A stretch of 64,000 nt of DNA, taken from the NCBI GenBank assembly GCA_965201045.1, contig OZ241746.1, forward strand, positions 4,216,001 through 4,280,000, read 5' to 3'. The first letter of the stretch is position 1. Each line of letters starts with the position of its first letter. This stretch comes from JAPORK01 sp026710285. GTDB taxonomy: Bacteria; Pseudomonadota; Gammaproteobacteria; Pseudomonadales; Endozoicomonadaceae. The notes under the pieces are model-generated. The model saw only the letters and a program-made list of their open reading frames with translations. It ran no database searches and was not told the origin of the DNA. A program made the translations under genes and the position numbers. Below are positions 48,113-57,161 of the stretch, in pieces.

Positions 48113-48598
48113 TCAACGAACATTATGCCGTACTACCCGCTGTTTTTCGATATTCCACTCCCTTTCTTTTTCTGATGCCCGCTTATCAAATTCTTTTTTT
48201 CCTTTCGCCAGAGCAATCTCTGCTTTAATGAGATGTTTTTTCCAGTACAGTTTTGTACACACACAGGTTTGCCCCTGCTGCTGAGTTGCACCAAATAATT
48301 TGCCTAACTCTCTCTTATTAAGTAGCAATTTTCTATCACATCGCGGATCTGCAATAATATGAGTAGATACTGTAGGTAATGGGGTAATATTGACACCAAT
48401 TAGCCAGGCTTCACCATCTTTTAACAAGACATAACTGTCTGTTAGCTGCACTTTTCCATCGCGCAGACTTTTTACCTCCCAGCCAGACAATACCAGACCG
48501 GCTTCAAAAGAAGCCTGCAAAAAATATTCATGTCGTGCTTTTTTGTTGACCACTATTGTGGAACCGCCACTGGCGGATTTTCTTGATTTCTTTGCCAT
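48113..48598 (-). CDS. smpB: SsrA-binding protein SmpB
   Basis: Binds tmRNA and delivers it to stalled ribosomes for trans-translation. The 161-residue protein has the expected NKKARHEYFLQASFEAGLVL start, GWEVKSLRDGKVQLTDSYV, KLLLNKRELGKLFG, and the basic C-terminal tail (REWNIEKQRVVRHN) that contacts the decoding centre. Normal length. RNase R, its decay partner, is encoded 14 kb away. Confidence 0.95.
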   Translation of the reverse strand: MAKKSRKSASGGSTIVVNKKARHEYFLQASFEAGLVLSGWEVKSLRDGKVQLTDSYVLLKDGEAWLIGVNITPLPTVSTHIIADPRCDRKLLLNKRELGKLFGATQQQGQTCVCTKLYWKKHLIKAEIALAKGKKEFDKRASEKEREWNIEKQRVVRHNVR

Positions 48599-48821
48599 GA
48601 AGCAAATTATACGGTTTTTTAGAGTAAATGCCAGCAGCTGTAATAATTAAATTTATTTTATCTGTTATTCCTTTACGCAGGATAAAAATAAGCATTTAAA
48701 ACAAGTGACTGAAAGACATCTCTATCGGAAAGGGGTGTCTTGTACAAAATTTGATAATTTACCTTGAAATGATTCGTATTATTCTGCGCTGATCATTCAA
48801 ATAATACTAATATTGCTCTTT

Positions 48822-50168
48822 TCATACATGCAGCATTTTTGCCTTTTTTATTCGATTAATGGTTCGTACACTATAACCAGTTTCTTCGGCAATTTTGCTG
48901 GGGGGGACTCCTCTGTCGATTTGATCAATTATATCTTTTACGTTTTTTAGGTCTATATAGTATATTCCTGTTTTAATAGCTATCTCTTGACTCGAAACAT
49001 TAGCTTTTATCAATACTTCCTTAATTGTCGATTTACTATAACCGTATTTACTGGCAATCACCTCTTGAGGTATTTTGTTTTCGTCCGCAATTATAGCCTC
49101 TACTTTCTCTTGCGATATCTCTATATCCCCTACTTTTATAGCACTTTCATTTTTAGTCTTTTGAGTTGTTGTTTTTTTCTGTTGCAGAACCTTTTCTTTA
49201 ATATGCTCCTCTATAAATTTTACTGTCTTTTCTGAAGGTTCTTGTAGTTGAACATTATTATTCTCATTGATGGGTTCTTGCACTTCACTATTAGCTTGTT
49301 CCCGTATTATTTGATCAACGATCTTTGCACTATAACCCACAGATGTGGCTATTATGTCTGCTGGGAATCCATTTTTGTTGAACTCAATTATAGTTTGTAC
49401 TTCCTTTGGTGATATTGTTACTTTTCCTAATACGATAGCGCTGGTTTCACTTTGCTCCTGATTATCTGGCGAGCACACAGGAAGCGCTTCAGCTGCTAAA
49501 CCAGTACTCTCAGGATAAGCGCTATGAGTATTATCATATCTTGCTTTCTTATTATCATCAGATGAACACTGAGCGCCTGTATCTCTATTATTGCAATTTG
49601 TATTTACAGTCCGATCATGTTGTCTTTTTCTTATATCTGCAGTTTTCTCATGTTCGCTTATTATTTGATCAACGATCTCTTCGCTATAACCCAAAAATTT
49701 GGTTATTATGTCTGAAGGAACCCCATTTTTGTTGAACTCAATTATAGTTTGTACGTCCTTTGGTGATATTGTTACGTTTTCTAATACGATAGCGCTGGTT
49801 TTACTTTGCTCCTGATTATCTGGCGAGCATACAGGAAGCGCTTCAGCTGCTAAACCAGTACTCTCAGGATAAGCGCTATGAGTATTATCATATTTTGCTT
49901 TCTTATTATCATCAGATGAACCCTGAGCGCCTGTATCTCCATTATTGCAACTCACTTTTACAACCTGATCATGTATTCTTTTTCTCGCACTCGCAGTTTG
50001 CTCATTCTCAAGAAAGTTATATTCACACTTTGAAATAAGATTTAAATTGTTTTTTTGAGACTGTGAAATAGGTTGTAGTAAGAAGTTGGATAAATTTGAT
50101 GGCATACTGTTATATATTTTTTGTTGATTTACCATTTTCGTTGGTGACTGTGTAGATGGTGAAATCAT
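48822..50168 (-). CDS. Tandem helix-turn-helix-like repeat protein, possible nucleus-targeted effector (paralogue 1)
   Basis: 448 residues with a very strong AGGAGGG before the ATG. Residues 1-60 are Ser/Gln/Asn-rich without hydrophobic signal, as in type III secretion signals. Basic patches (ARKRIHDQ, NKKAKYDN) follow. Four HTH-like units recur: about 136-172 (VPSDIITKFLGYSEEIVDQI), 252-290 (FPADIIATSVGYSAKIVDQI), 352-388 (IPQEVIASKYGYSKSTIKEV) and 408-442 (VPPSKIAEETGYSVRTINRI). Residues about 62-179 and 180-297 are a 118-residue tandem duplication. No family recognised. The shared N-terminus with 51484-52767 defines a pair. Confidence 0.62.
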   Translation of the reverse strand: MISPSTQSPTKMVNQQKIYNSMPSNLSNFLLQPISQSQKNNLNLISKCEYNFLENEQTASARKRIHDQVVKVSCNNGDTGAQGSSDDNKKAKYDNTHSAYPESTGLAAEALPVCSPDNQEQSKTSAIVLENVTISPKDVQTIIEFNKNGVPSDIITKFLGYSEEIVDQIISEHEKTADIRKRQHDRTVNTNCNNRDTGAQCSSDDNKKARYDNTHSAYPESTGLAAEALPVCSPDNQEQSETSAIVLGKVTISPKEVQTIIEFNKNGFPADIIATSVGYSAKIVDQIIREQANSEVQEPINENNNVQLQEPSEKTVKFIEEHIKEKVLQQKKTTTQKTKNESAIKVGDIEISQEKVEAIIADENKIPQEVIASKYGYSKSTIKEVLIKANVSSQEIAIKTGIYYIDLKNVKDIIDQIDRGVPPSKIAEETGYSVRTINRIKKAKMLHV

Positions 50169-50469
50169 ATTATAACCCTCCTAAAGATTTATGAAATAAG
50201 AAAAACCCATGTAGCCTGCAAACCGGATATATGTCAAAGCAAACCCGAACGCCAGAGTATTTTGAAAACAATAGAAAATTTCAGGCAGCACAAACATCAT
50301 ATTTTTTAGGCGCTTAAGCCGAAAGAGAACATTGTCTCACATTACGGTGTAAACCGGAAGCTTGTTTTTATAGTGATGCAGGGCTGTGTAGTGATGCCAT
50401 ACCAGGTCTGCTTCACTACAAATAAACCTTGCTTAATCATCAACCAGGATTTGCAAAGACTATAATTTA
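50169..50469. repeat. Duplicated intergenic segment
   Basis: This stretch is almost identical to 52768-53068, with only about three differences in 300 bases. It carries the upstream region of both HTH-array genes, so the two genes probably share the same promoter and regulation. Confidence 0.9.
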
Positions 50470-51046
50470 TCAATCTGCAAGCTCAGTCCAGCGCTCAATT
50501 TTTTTGTCTAGTTCTGCAGTTAAATAAGACAACCGTTGTAATGTTTGTTGTACTTTTTGCTGATCCTGAGCATAAAAATCAGCTGCTGAAGTTATTACTT
50601 TTAACTGCTCTATTTCGATTTCCAGCTTTTCAATTTCATCCGGTAAAGCATCAAGCTCTCTTTGCAATTTATAGCTGAGTTTCTTTTTTGCCGGAACCGA
50701 CTCATTATCCTTCTTTTCAGTTGTAGGTTTATTTTTACTCTTTTTTTCTTTGGATGAGTTAACACCGGAAGTCCCTTCCAGTAATTGTAGTGATCCGCCC
50801 TGTCTGAGCCAGTCAGAAAAACCACTTACACACCCGGTGATTTTGCTTTCTCCTCCAAAGATCAAAACACTGGAAACTACATTATCCAGAAAATCTCTGT
50901 CATGGTCGACTACTATTTTCATTAGGGTTGACTTCTGCACCATTACGACAGATTCATTCACCTGTGGTAATTTGCAGATCTGCCTTACCCATTAATGGCT
51001 GCGCACCATAAGCTGCACTGACCTGATTAAAATGAATTGAGCGCAT
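50470..51046 (-). pseudogene. uup: Truncated, inactivated copy of uup
   Basis: It matches the start and the end of the intact uup at 53069-54976 but lacks about 1.3 kb of the middle, with the junction near 50910 (a KSTLMKI N-terminal motif runs directly into DHDRDFLDNVVSS). It also has a CGA-to-TGA nonsense change, a 9-bp deletion and a 1-nt deletion in the Walker A region. A 492-bp frame stays open (50470-50961) covering the C-terminal coiled-coil domain, so a short product cannot be excluded. Confidence 0.88.
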
Positions 51047-51059
51047 AATAATTTTTGTT

Positions 51060-51153
51060 CACACCTTTTACTAATCATTTTTTCCGAAAGCATTTTGCTG
51101 AATACGTGACAAAATACCCCGTAAAATATTGAGCTTTGCTAATTCAGGTCTTG
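51060..51153 (-). pseudogene. trmJ: 3' fragment of trmJ
   Basis: About 95 bases match the last codons of the intact trmJ at 55001-55083 and the spacer before it. Homology stops at 51153/55083. It marks the outer edge of the duplicated block. Confidence 0.8.
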
Positions 51154-51483
51154 GTATGAACGATTTATCTGTTTATTCATTCACACGGGATAAAATTTAT
51201 AAAAAACTGATGTCAACACACTATACCAATTTTACTTAAAAATATTGAATTCACTTCATTGGAACTCATTGTTATTAAAGGATTATACAAAAATAAAATC
51301 CAGTGCTTTGAAGTTGAATGGATATATGAACGTATTGCTGCATAAAGTGCCATGCCGATATTAATCAGGCGTAGCAGAAGGCAAGTGAACTCATCAACCC
51401 GAAGTTTGGAGATTTCGTTCACAGAAAATAACCAGGTATCTCTTTTTCTTTAACGCTACACAAACTGTAGTTGCTGGCTGCCA
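51154..51483. other. Spacer between the two duplicated blocks
   Basis: About 330 bases with no match in the other copy. A minus-strand frame (51213-51422) is open but has no ribosome binding site and no recognised family, so it is not accepted as a gene. Confidence 0.45.
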
Positions 51484-52767
51484 TCATATTGTTTTTAGAA
51501 TCTCTTCGAATTGTTCTGAACTGAGGTTAAATTGTCCGGGCTTTATTGTATTAAGTAACTCATCATTTGTTGTATTCTCAGGTGCTATTTCTGATACAAC
51601 AGGATTAACATTACTATCTTCTATTGCTTTTTGAGCCATTGTTTTATTCAGTTCTAGGGCATTTTCTCTATAACATTCTTTTTTTATTTTGCTGATCTCA
51701 TCGCTACATAGACCATATTTTTCAGCAATCTTCACTAATGGCATCTCTGTATTCTTGATCATGGCATATATTTTTGGTTTCAGGTATTCTAATTTTACTT
51801 TTTTAATGACGGATGAATGAAGACGATTTTTCCTGGCAATGGCATTGACGCACATGCCGTTTTTGATATCCTCCTCTAGAGTTTTTACTATCTTTTTTGA
51901 TATTACTGTTCTTCTGATTTTTATACAATCTTCTCTACTTTCATTATTCCTATACACCATTGCTGTTATCCTATAAACATGATTTTCACTTATGTCAAAC
52001 TTTTCAGCAATATCTTCAGCTTTTTCTTCATTTTCATGGTACATAGTACATATTTCTTTCTGATAAAACCATCCTTTTATTGCATATAGAGTATTCATCC
52101 CAAGCTTAGATTTTTTGTTGATTTCTTCACAAGATATTTTTTTGTTGATGTCCTCAACTATAGATCTTAATGACCGTCGGTTTACCTTTTTCATCACTTT
52201 TACCAGAAATTCCTTATCCGGATTGATGGGTTCTTTCATCTCATTATTATCTTGTTCACATATTATTTGATCAACGGTCTCTTCACTACAATCCAAAATG
52301 TGAGCTATTACATGTGAAGGAAACCCCTTTTTGTTAGACTCAATTATATATTGTACGTCCTTTGGTGATATTGTTACTTTTCCTAATACGATAGCGCTGG
52401 TTTCACTTTGCTCCTGATTATCTGGCGAGCACACAGGAAGCGCTTCAGCTGCTAAACCAGTACTCTCAGGATAAGCGCTATGAGTATTATCATATCTTGC
52501 TTTCTTATTATCAGATGCACCCTGAGTACCGGCATCCTCATCATTGCAACTCACTTTTACAACCTGATCATGTATTCTTTTTCTCGCACTCGCAGTTTGC
52601 TCATTCTCAAGAAAGTTATATTCACACTTTGAAATAAGATTTAAATTGTTTTTTTGAGACTGTGAAATAGGTTGTAGTAAGAAGTTGGATAAATTTGATG
52701 GCATACTGTTATATATTTTTTGTTGATTTACCATTTTCGTTGGTGACTCTGTAGATGGTGAAATCAT
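51484..52767 (-). CDS. Tandem helix-turn-helix-like repeat protein, possible nucleus-targeted effector (paralogue 2)
   Basis: 427 residues. The first 170 residues are almost the same as in paralogue 1, including the secretion-signal-like start and basic patches (ARKRIHDQ, NKKARYDN). The rest is different but again a string of HTH-like units: about 135-170, 200-234 (SCEEINKKSKLGMNTLYAIK), 238-272 (KAEDIAEKFDISENHVYRIT), 293-327 (CVNAIARKNRLHSSVIKKVK) and 333-365 (PLVKIAEKYGLCSDEISKIK). The C-terminal 60 residues are acidic. AGGAGGG precedes the start. No family recognised. Confidence 0.62.
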   Translation of the reverse strand: MISPSTESPTKMVNQQKIYNSMPSNLSNFLLQPISQSQKNNLNLISKCEYNFLENEQTASARKRIHDQVVKVSCNDEDAGTQGASDNKKARYDNTHSAYPESTGLAAEALPVCSPDNQEQSETSAIVLGKVTISPKDVQYIIESNKKGFPSHVIAHILDCSEETVDQIICEQDNNEMKEPINPDKEFLVKVMKKVNRRSLRSIVEDINKKISCEEINKKSKLGMNTLYAIKGWFYQKEICTMYHENEEKAEDIAEKFDISENHVYRITAMVYRNNESREDCIKIRRTVISKKIVKTLEEDIKNGMCVNAIARKNRLHSSVIKKVKLEYLKPKIYAMIKNTEMPLVKIAEKYGLCSDEISKIKKECYRENALELNKTMAQKAIEDSNVNPVVSEIAPENTTNDELLNTIKPGQFNLSSEQFEEILKTI

Positions 52768-53068
52768 ATTATAACCCTCCTAAAGATTTATGAAATAAGA
52801 AAAACCCATGTAGCCTGCAAACCGGATATATGTCAAAGCAAACCCGAACGCCAGAGTATTTTAAAAACAATAGAAAATTTCAGGCAGCACAAACATCATA
52901 TTTTTTAGGCGCTTAAGCCGAAAGAGAACATTGTATCACATTACGGTGTAAACCGGAAGCTTGTTGTTATAGTGATGCAGGGCTGTGTAGTGATGCCATA
53001 CCAGGTCTGCTTCACTACAAATAAACCTTGCTTAATCATCAACCAGGATTTGCAAAGACTATAATTTA

Positions 53069-54976
53069 TCAATCTGCAAGCTCAGTCCAGCGCTCAATTT
53101 TTTTGTCCAGTTCTGCAGTTAAATCAGACAGCCGTTGTAATGTTTGTTGTACTTTTTGCTGATCCTGAGCATAAAAATCAGCTGCTGAAGTTATTACTTT
53201 TAACTGCTCTATTTCGATTTCCAGCTTTTCAATTTCATCCGGTAAAGCATCAAGCTCTCTTTGCAATTTATAGCTGAGTTTCTTTTTTGCCGGAACCGAC
53301 TCATTATCCTTCTTTTCAGTTGTAGGTTTATTTTTACTCTTTTTTTCTTTGGATGAGTTAACACCGGAAGTCCCTTCCAGTAATTGTAGTGATCCGCCCT
53401 GTCTGAGCCAGTCAGAAAAACCACCCACGTACTCGGTAATTTTGCCTTCTCCTTCAAGGACCAAAACGCTGGAAACCACATTATCCAAAAAATCTCTGTC
53501 ATGGCTGACCAGTAATAATGTACCGGAAAATTCAACTAACAGATTTTCCAGTAACTCCAGGGTTTCTACATCAAGATCATTGGTTGGTTCGTCCATCACC
53601 AGTAAATTAGCCGGTTTACTGAATAGACGAGCTAGCAACAGACGGTTCCTTTCTCCTCCTGAAAGCGCTTTTACCGGTGTTTGTGCTCGCTCAGCAGGAA
53701 ACAGAAAATCACCAAGATAGCTGATGATGTGTCGCTCCTTACCATTGACTGTAATACGTTCTCTTCCTTCAGCAACGTTGTCAATAACTGTTTTTTCCAG
53801 ATCAAGCTGCGCACGCATCTGATCAAAATAAGCAACTTTTAACTTAGTGCCATGCTGTACCTGTCCCTGCTGAGGAGATAAATCACCTAAAATAATTTTT
53901 AATAATGTTGATTTACCTGATCCGTTACTACCAATTAAACCTACTTTATCACCACGCATCAGACAAAAATCAAACTGATCAATCAACATCCGTCCGTCAT
54001 AGCCATGGCAGATATCCGACAGTTCTGCCACCCGCTTTCCTGAATGTTCTTTGTTTTCAATCAGTAATTTTGCTTTTCCCTGTAACTGACGACGTTCAGC
54101 ACGCTCAGCCCGTAATGCCTGTAATGCACGTACCCGCCCTTCGTTACGTGTACGCCTTGCTTTTATTCCCTGACGTATCCAGACTTCTTCTTTTGCCAGC
54201 TTTTTATCAAACTCCGCATTTTGCGCTTCTTCCACGGCAAGCTGATGTGCTTTACGCTCAAGGTAAGTATTATAGTTACATTCCCAATTGGTTAAGTGAC
54301 CTCTGTCCAGTTCCACGATGCGGGTTGCCAGTGCACGCAGAAAAGCACGGTCATGGGTAATAAACAACAATGCACCTCTAAAAGCAGATAACTGTTTTTC
54401 CAGCCAGTTAATCGTGAGAATATCCATGTGGTTGGTGGGTTCATCCAGCAATAACAGCTCTGGTTCATTGATGAGTGCCCGTCCTAATTCAACACGCCGT
54501 TTTTCTCCCCCGGACAGTGATGCTATGGTAACATCCGGATTTAAACCTAGTCGTTCAGTGATCTGTTCAATCTTTTGCTGAAAGCTCCATCCATCGAGTT
54601 TTTCCAGCTTTTCTTGTATCCGTTCCAGTTCAGCCATATGGTGAGTTTCGGTAACAGCATGCGACAGTGTATGCCAGCGATCCAGCAGCTCACCGGTTTC
54701 AGCCAGTCCTCCTGCAATGACACTATAGACAGATTTATCTGCTGCAACGGGAAGGTCCTGGCTTAGCATACCAATGCGCAGCCCCTGCTTTTTCCAGATA
54801 TCACCCTCGTCAGGCAACAGCATACCGGCTGCTATTTTCATTAGAGTTGACTTGCCTGCACCATTACGACCAATAAGACAGATTCGTTCACCTGTGGTAA
54901 TTTGCAGATCTGCCTTATCCAGTAATGGCTGCGCACCATAAGCTGCACTGACCTGATTAAAATGAATTAAACGCAT
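53069..54976 (-). CDS. uup: ABC-F ATPase Uup
   Basis: A 635-residue soluble protein with two ABC domains: Walker A GRNGAGKSTLMKIAAG and GSNGSGKSTLLKIILG, signature SLSGGEKRRVELGRAL and ALSGGERNRLLLARL, Walker B LLLLDEPTNHMD and LLVMDEPTNDLD. The ABC-F linker lies between, and a C-terminal coiled-coil DNA-binding domain (about 560-635) identifies Uup. Uup is tied to ribosome function and to lowering precise transposon excision. It lies upstream of the paralogue 2 gene and downstream of trmJ in the same direction. Confidence 0.94.
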   Translation of the reverse strand: MRLIHFNQVSAAYGAQPLLDKADLQITTGERICLIGRNGAGKSTLMKIAAGMLLPDEGDIWKKQGLRIGMLSQDLPVAADKSVYSVIAGGLAETGELLDRWHTLSHAVTETHHMAELERIQEKLEKLDGWSFQQKIEQITERLGLNPDVTIASLSGGEKRRVELGRALINEPELLLLDEPTNHMDILTINWLEKQLSAFRGALLFITHDRAFLRALATRIVELDRGHLTNWECNYNTYLERKAHQLAVEEAQNAEFDKKLAKEEVWIRQGIKARRTRNEGRVRALQALRAERAERRQLQGKAKLLIENKEHSGKRVAELSDICHGYDGRMLIDQFDFCLMRGDKVGLIGSNGSGKSTLLKIILGDLSPQQGQVQHGTKLKVAYFDQMRAQLDLEKTVIDNVAEGRERITVNGKERHIISYLGDFLFPAERAQTPVKALSGGERNRLLLARLFSKPANLLVMDEPTNDLDVETLELLENLLVEFSGTLLLVSHDRDFLDNVVSSVLVLEGEGKITEYVGGFSDWLRQGGSLQLLEGTSGVNSSKEKKSKNKPTTEKKDNESVPAKKKLSYKLQRELDALPDEIEKLEIEIEQLKVITSAADFYAQDQQKVQQTLQRLSDLTAELDKKIERWTELAD

Positions 54977-55000
54977 AATAATTTTTATTCACACCTTTTA

Positions 55001-55732
55001 CTAATCATTTTTCCCAGAAGCATTTTGTTGAATACGTGACAAAATACCCCGTAAAATATTGAGCTCTGCTAATTCAGGTCTTGTACGGTTAAACATTCTG
55101 CGCATCTTTGCCATTAGTGCACCGGGATGTTGCGGAATAATAAAGTTAATATCCGTTAATGTTTTTTCCAGTGCCTGATAAAACTGCACCATAGAAGCCT
55201 GGTCAGGATATTCAGGCTGATTATTAATACAGGCTTTTTCATCAACTACCTGATAGGCCTGCCAGATCTCATAGGCAATAATTTGTACCGCCTGTGCCAC
55301 ATTTAATACAGAATATCCCGGATTTGCCGGAATCATCACATGATAATTACACAATTGCAACTCTTCATTGGTAAGTCCGGTTTTTTCTCTGCCAAAAACA
55401 ACAGCCACTTCACCTTTTGATGCTGCTGAGATGACTTGCTGACCACATTCAGCCGCTGTTAGCAGCGGCCATTCCATGCTACGCTGACGTGCAGAAGTAC
55501 CTGCCACCAAAGAACAATTTGCAATGGCTTGTGCTAATGTGGATACCACCTGAATATTATCCACCAGATCAGCTGCACCAGCTGCCATAGTATATACTGC
55601 TTTATCAGGAAAACATTGTGGTGAAACCAGTGTAAGCGACGTCAGCCCCATGGTTTTCATTGCACGCAACGATGAGCCGATATTACCGGGATGAAATGGA
55701 TGAACCAAAATAATGCGAATATTATTTAACAT
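55001..55732 (-). CDS. trmJ: tRNA (cytidine/uridine-2'-O-)-methyltransferase TrmJ
   Basis: A SPOUT-family enzyme methylating the 2'-O of residue 32 in tRNAs. The 243-residue protein has RIILVHPFHPGNIGSSLRAMKTMG at the start (the N-P/x-x-N-I-G-x-x-R-A type motif), the knot motif VAVVFGREKTGLTNEEL and IPANPGYSVLNVAQAVQI. The dimer interface and C-terminal extension are present. It precedes uup by 24 bases in the same orientation, suggesting an operon. Confidence 0.93.
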   Translation of the reverse strand: MLNNIRIILVHPFHPGNIGSSLRAMKTMGLTSLTLVSPQCFPDKAVYTMAAGAADLVDNIQVVSTLAQAIANCSLVAGTSARQRSMEWPLLTAAECGQQVISAASKGEVAVVFGREKTGLTNEELQLCNYHVMIPANPGYSVLNVAQAVQIIAYEIWQAYQVVDEKACINNQPEYPDQASMVQFYQALEKTLTDINFIIPQHPGALMAKMRRMFNRTRPELAELNILRGILSRIQQNASGKND

Positions 55733-55834
55733 GAATATAAAAATCTGTTAGTCTAAAAAGTTACTATATTCTAACAGTAATTTGTTATTATTTGTCCAAA
55801 ATATCATTTCAAAATAAAATAATTTGAGGAATTT

Positions 55835-56782
55835 ATGTTTAAAAGTTTTTTTCAGTCAAAACAGTGGGCAGTATGGGCCTGGGGAGGTTTGCTGTTAATC
55901 ATTTTATTTATATTCTGCGATGTTTATTTGTCTGTAAAATTTAATAAATGGTATAAAAGTTTTTATGATATTCTTCAGGCACCGAAAGATATTGCCCTGT
56001 TCTGGTCAGCATTAAAGTACTTTCTTGTCATTGCGCTCATATCAATCTCCATTCGGGTTCTTGCTATTTATCTTGCCAATCACTATACCTTACGCTGGCG
56101 TCAGGCTATGACTCATTACTATATCCCTTTGTGGAAAATGCTAGATAAAGAAGTTGAAGGTTCTTCTCAGAGAATTCAGGAAGATACACAAAAGTTTGCC
56201 CGGCTGGTTGAAGAGCTGGGTGCACAACTGATACGCTCTCTGCTCACACTGTTCGCTTTTATTCCCATCCTCTGGCACCTGAGTGAAGGAATCGCTATTT
56301 CAATGCTACAGTTTCCCGGCTCTTTAGTTACTGTAGCGCTGCTCATGTCAATAGGTGGTCTTATTATTTCCTGGCTGGTAGGCATTAAATTACCGGGTCT
56401 TGAGTACAATAATCAGAAGGTAGAAGCCACTTTCAGAAAGCAGCTGGTCTATGGAGAAGATAATAAAAATTACGTAGATTTCAATCTTCTGACAGAGATG
56501 TTTACAGGTATTCGTTATAACTATAGTCGTTTATTTTTACATTATACCTATTTTAACATTTGGAAAAATTTTTATTATCAATTCAATATTATTCTTCCGT
56601 ATCTGCTAATAGCCCCGTCTCTGTTTACCGGTGCCATCACCCTAGGCGTTATTGTACAAACAGGCAATGCATTTGGTCAAGTGCATGAAGCATCATCGGT
56701 TTTACTGGATCGCTGGACACAAGTAACAGAATTGCGCTCTGTGTTAAAACGTCTTAAAGAGTTTGAGTATGCTATTACCTGA
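55835..56782 (+). CDS. sbmA: SbmA/BacA-like peptide transporter
   Basis: A 315-residue inner-membrane protein with about six to seven hydrophobic segments. It follows the SbmA family over its core: FYDILQ, RWRQAMTHYY, RIQEDTQKFARLVEELG, VGIKLPGLEYNNQKVEATFRK, LVYGEDN and the C-terminal FGQVHEASSVLLDRWTQVTE. It lacks the extra N-terminal region of E. coli SbmA (406 residues), as in the shorter SbmA/BacA-like subgroup. Homologues import proline-rich peptides by proton gradient, and BacA is needed for chronic host infection in rhizobia and Brucella. TGAGG precedes the ATG. Confidence 0.87.
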   Translation: MFKSFFQSKQWAVWAWGGLLLIILFIFCDVYLSVKFNKWYKSFYDILQAPKDIALFWSALKYFLVIALISISIRVLAIYLANHYTLRWRQAMTHYYIPLWKMLDKEVEGSSQRIQEDTQKFARLVEELGAQLIRSLLTLFAFIPILWHLSEGIAISMLQFPGSLVTVALLMSIGGLIISWLVGIKLPGLEYNNQKVEATFRKQLVYGEDNKNYVDFNLLTEMFTGIRYNYSRLFLHYTYFNIWKNFYYQFNIILPYLLIAPSLFTGAITLGVIVQTGNAFGQVHEASSVLLDRWTQVTELRSVLKRLKEFEYAIT

Positions 56783-56813
56783 AATCGCAAGATTGCAGGT
56801 ACCACGCTGTTAC

Positions 56814-56854
56814 AGACAAAAGATCTTCAAACTGTTTTAAAATATCTTTTGTCT
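56814..56854 (+). terminator. Terminator after the sbmA-like gene
   Basis: AGACAAAAGAT pairs with ATCTTTTGTCT (11 bp), 31 bases after the stop, followed by a short T-run. Confidence 0.75.
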
Positions 56855-56949
56855 TTTCAGATAAACTTTCTGCGGATAATTTCAATAGCATTTCTGCTGA
56901 CAGAACATAAATCAAGCAATATCATTCAGCCCACCAGGTGTTGTATGCA

Positions 56950-57051
56950 AGCTGTTTGGGCTTCGACAAGCTCAGCCCACGGTTTTATACCAAAAAGGCT
57001 GGTATATCAGCAGCAGACAATCTGTCCTAAAAAATGTGGCTAAGAGACAGG
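56950..57051. repeat. MITE family A, copy 4 (right half)
   Basis: It contains GGGCTTCGACAAGCTCAGCC and AAGGCTGGTAT and ends AAAAAATGTGGCTAAGAGAC plus AGG, matching the inverse of the left end of copy 1. A left end was not found, so this may be a truncated copy. Confidence 0.6.
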
Positions 57052-57161
57052 CAGCCTAAGCGGAGTCGAAGGCTGGAAAAAAATGCACAGTACAAAAAAA
57101 TAATGTTACCGTTGTAACAAGCAAGGACTTTTGTTGTGCAACCAAAAACCCTGCACCGGAG

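Noticed and set aside
48987..49735. Plus-strand frames opposite the HTH-array genes
   Set aside because: Shadows of the coding strand, without ribosome binding sites.
51213..51422. 69-codon minus-strand frame between the duplicated blocks
   Set aside because: No ribosome binding site and no recognised family; judged chance or an unidentifiable fragment.
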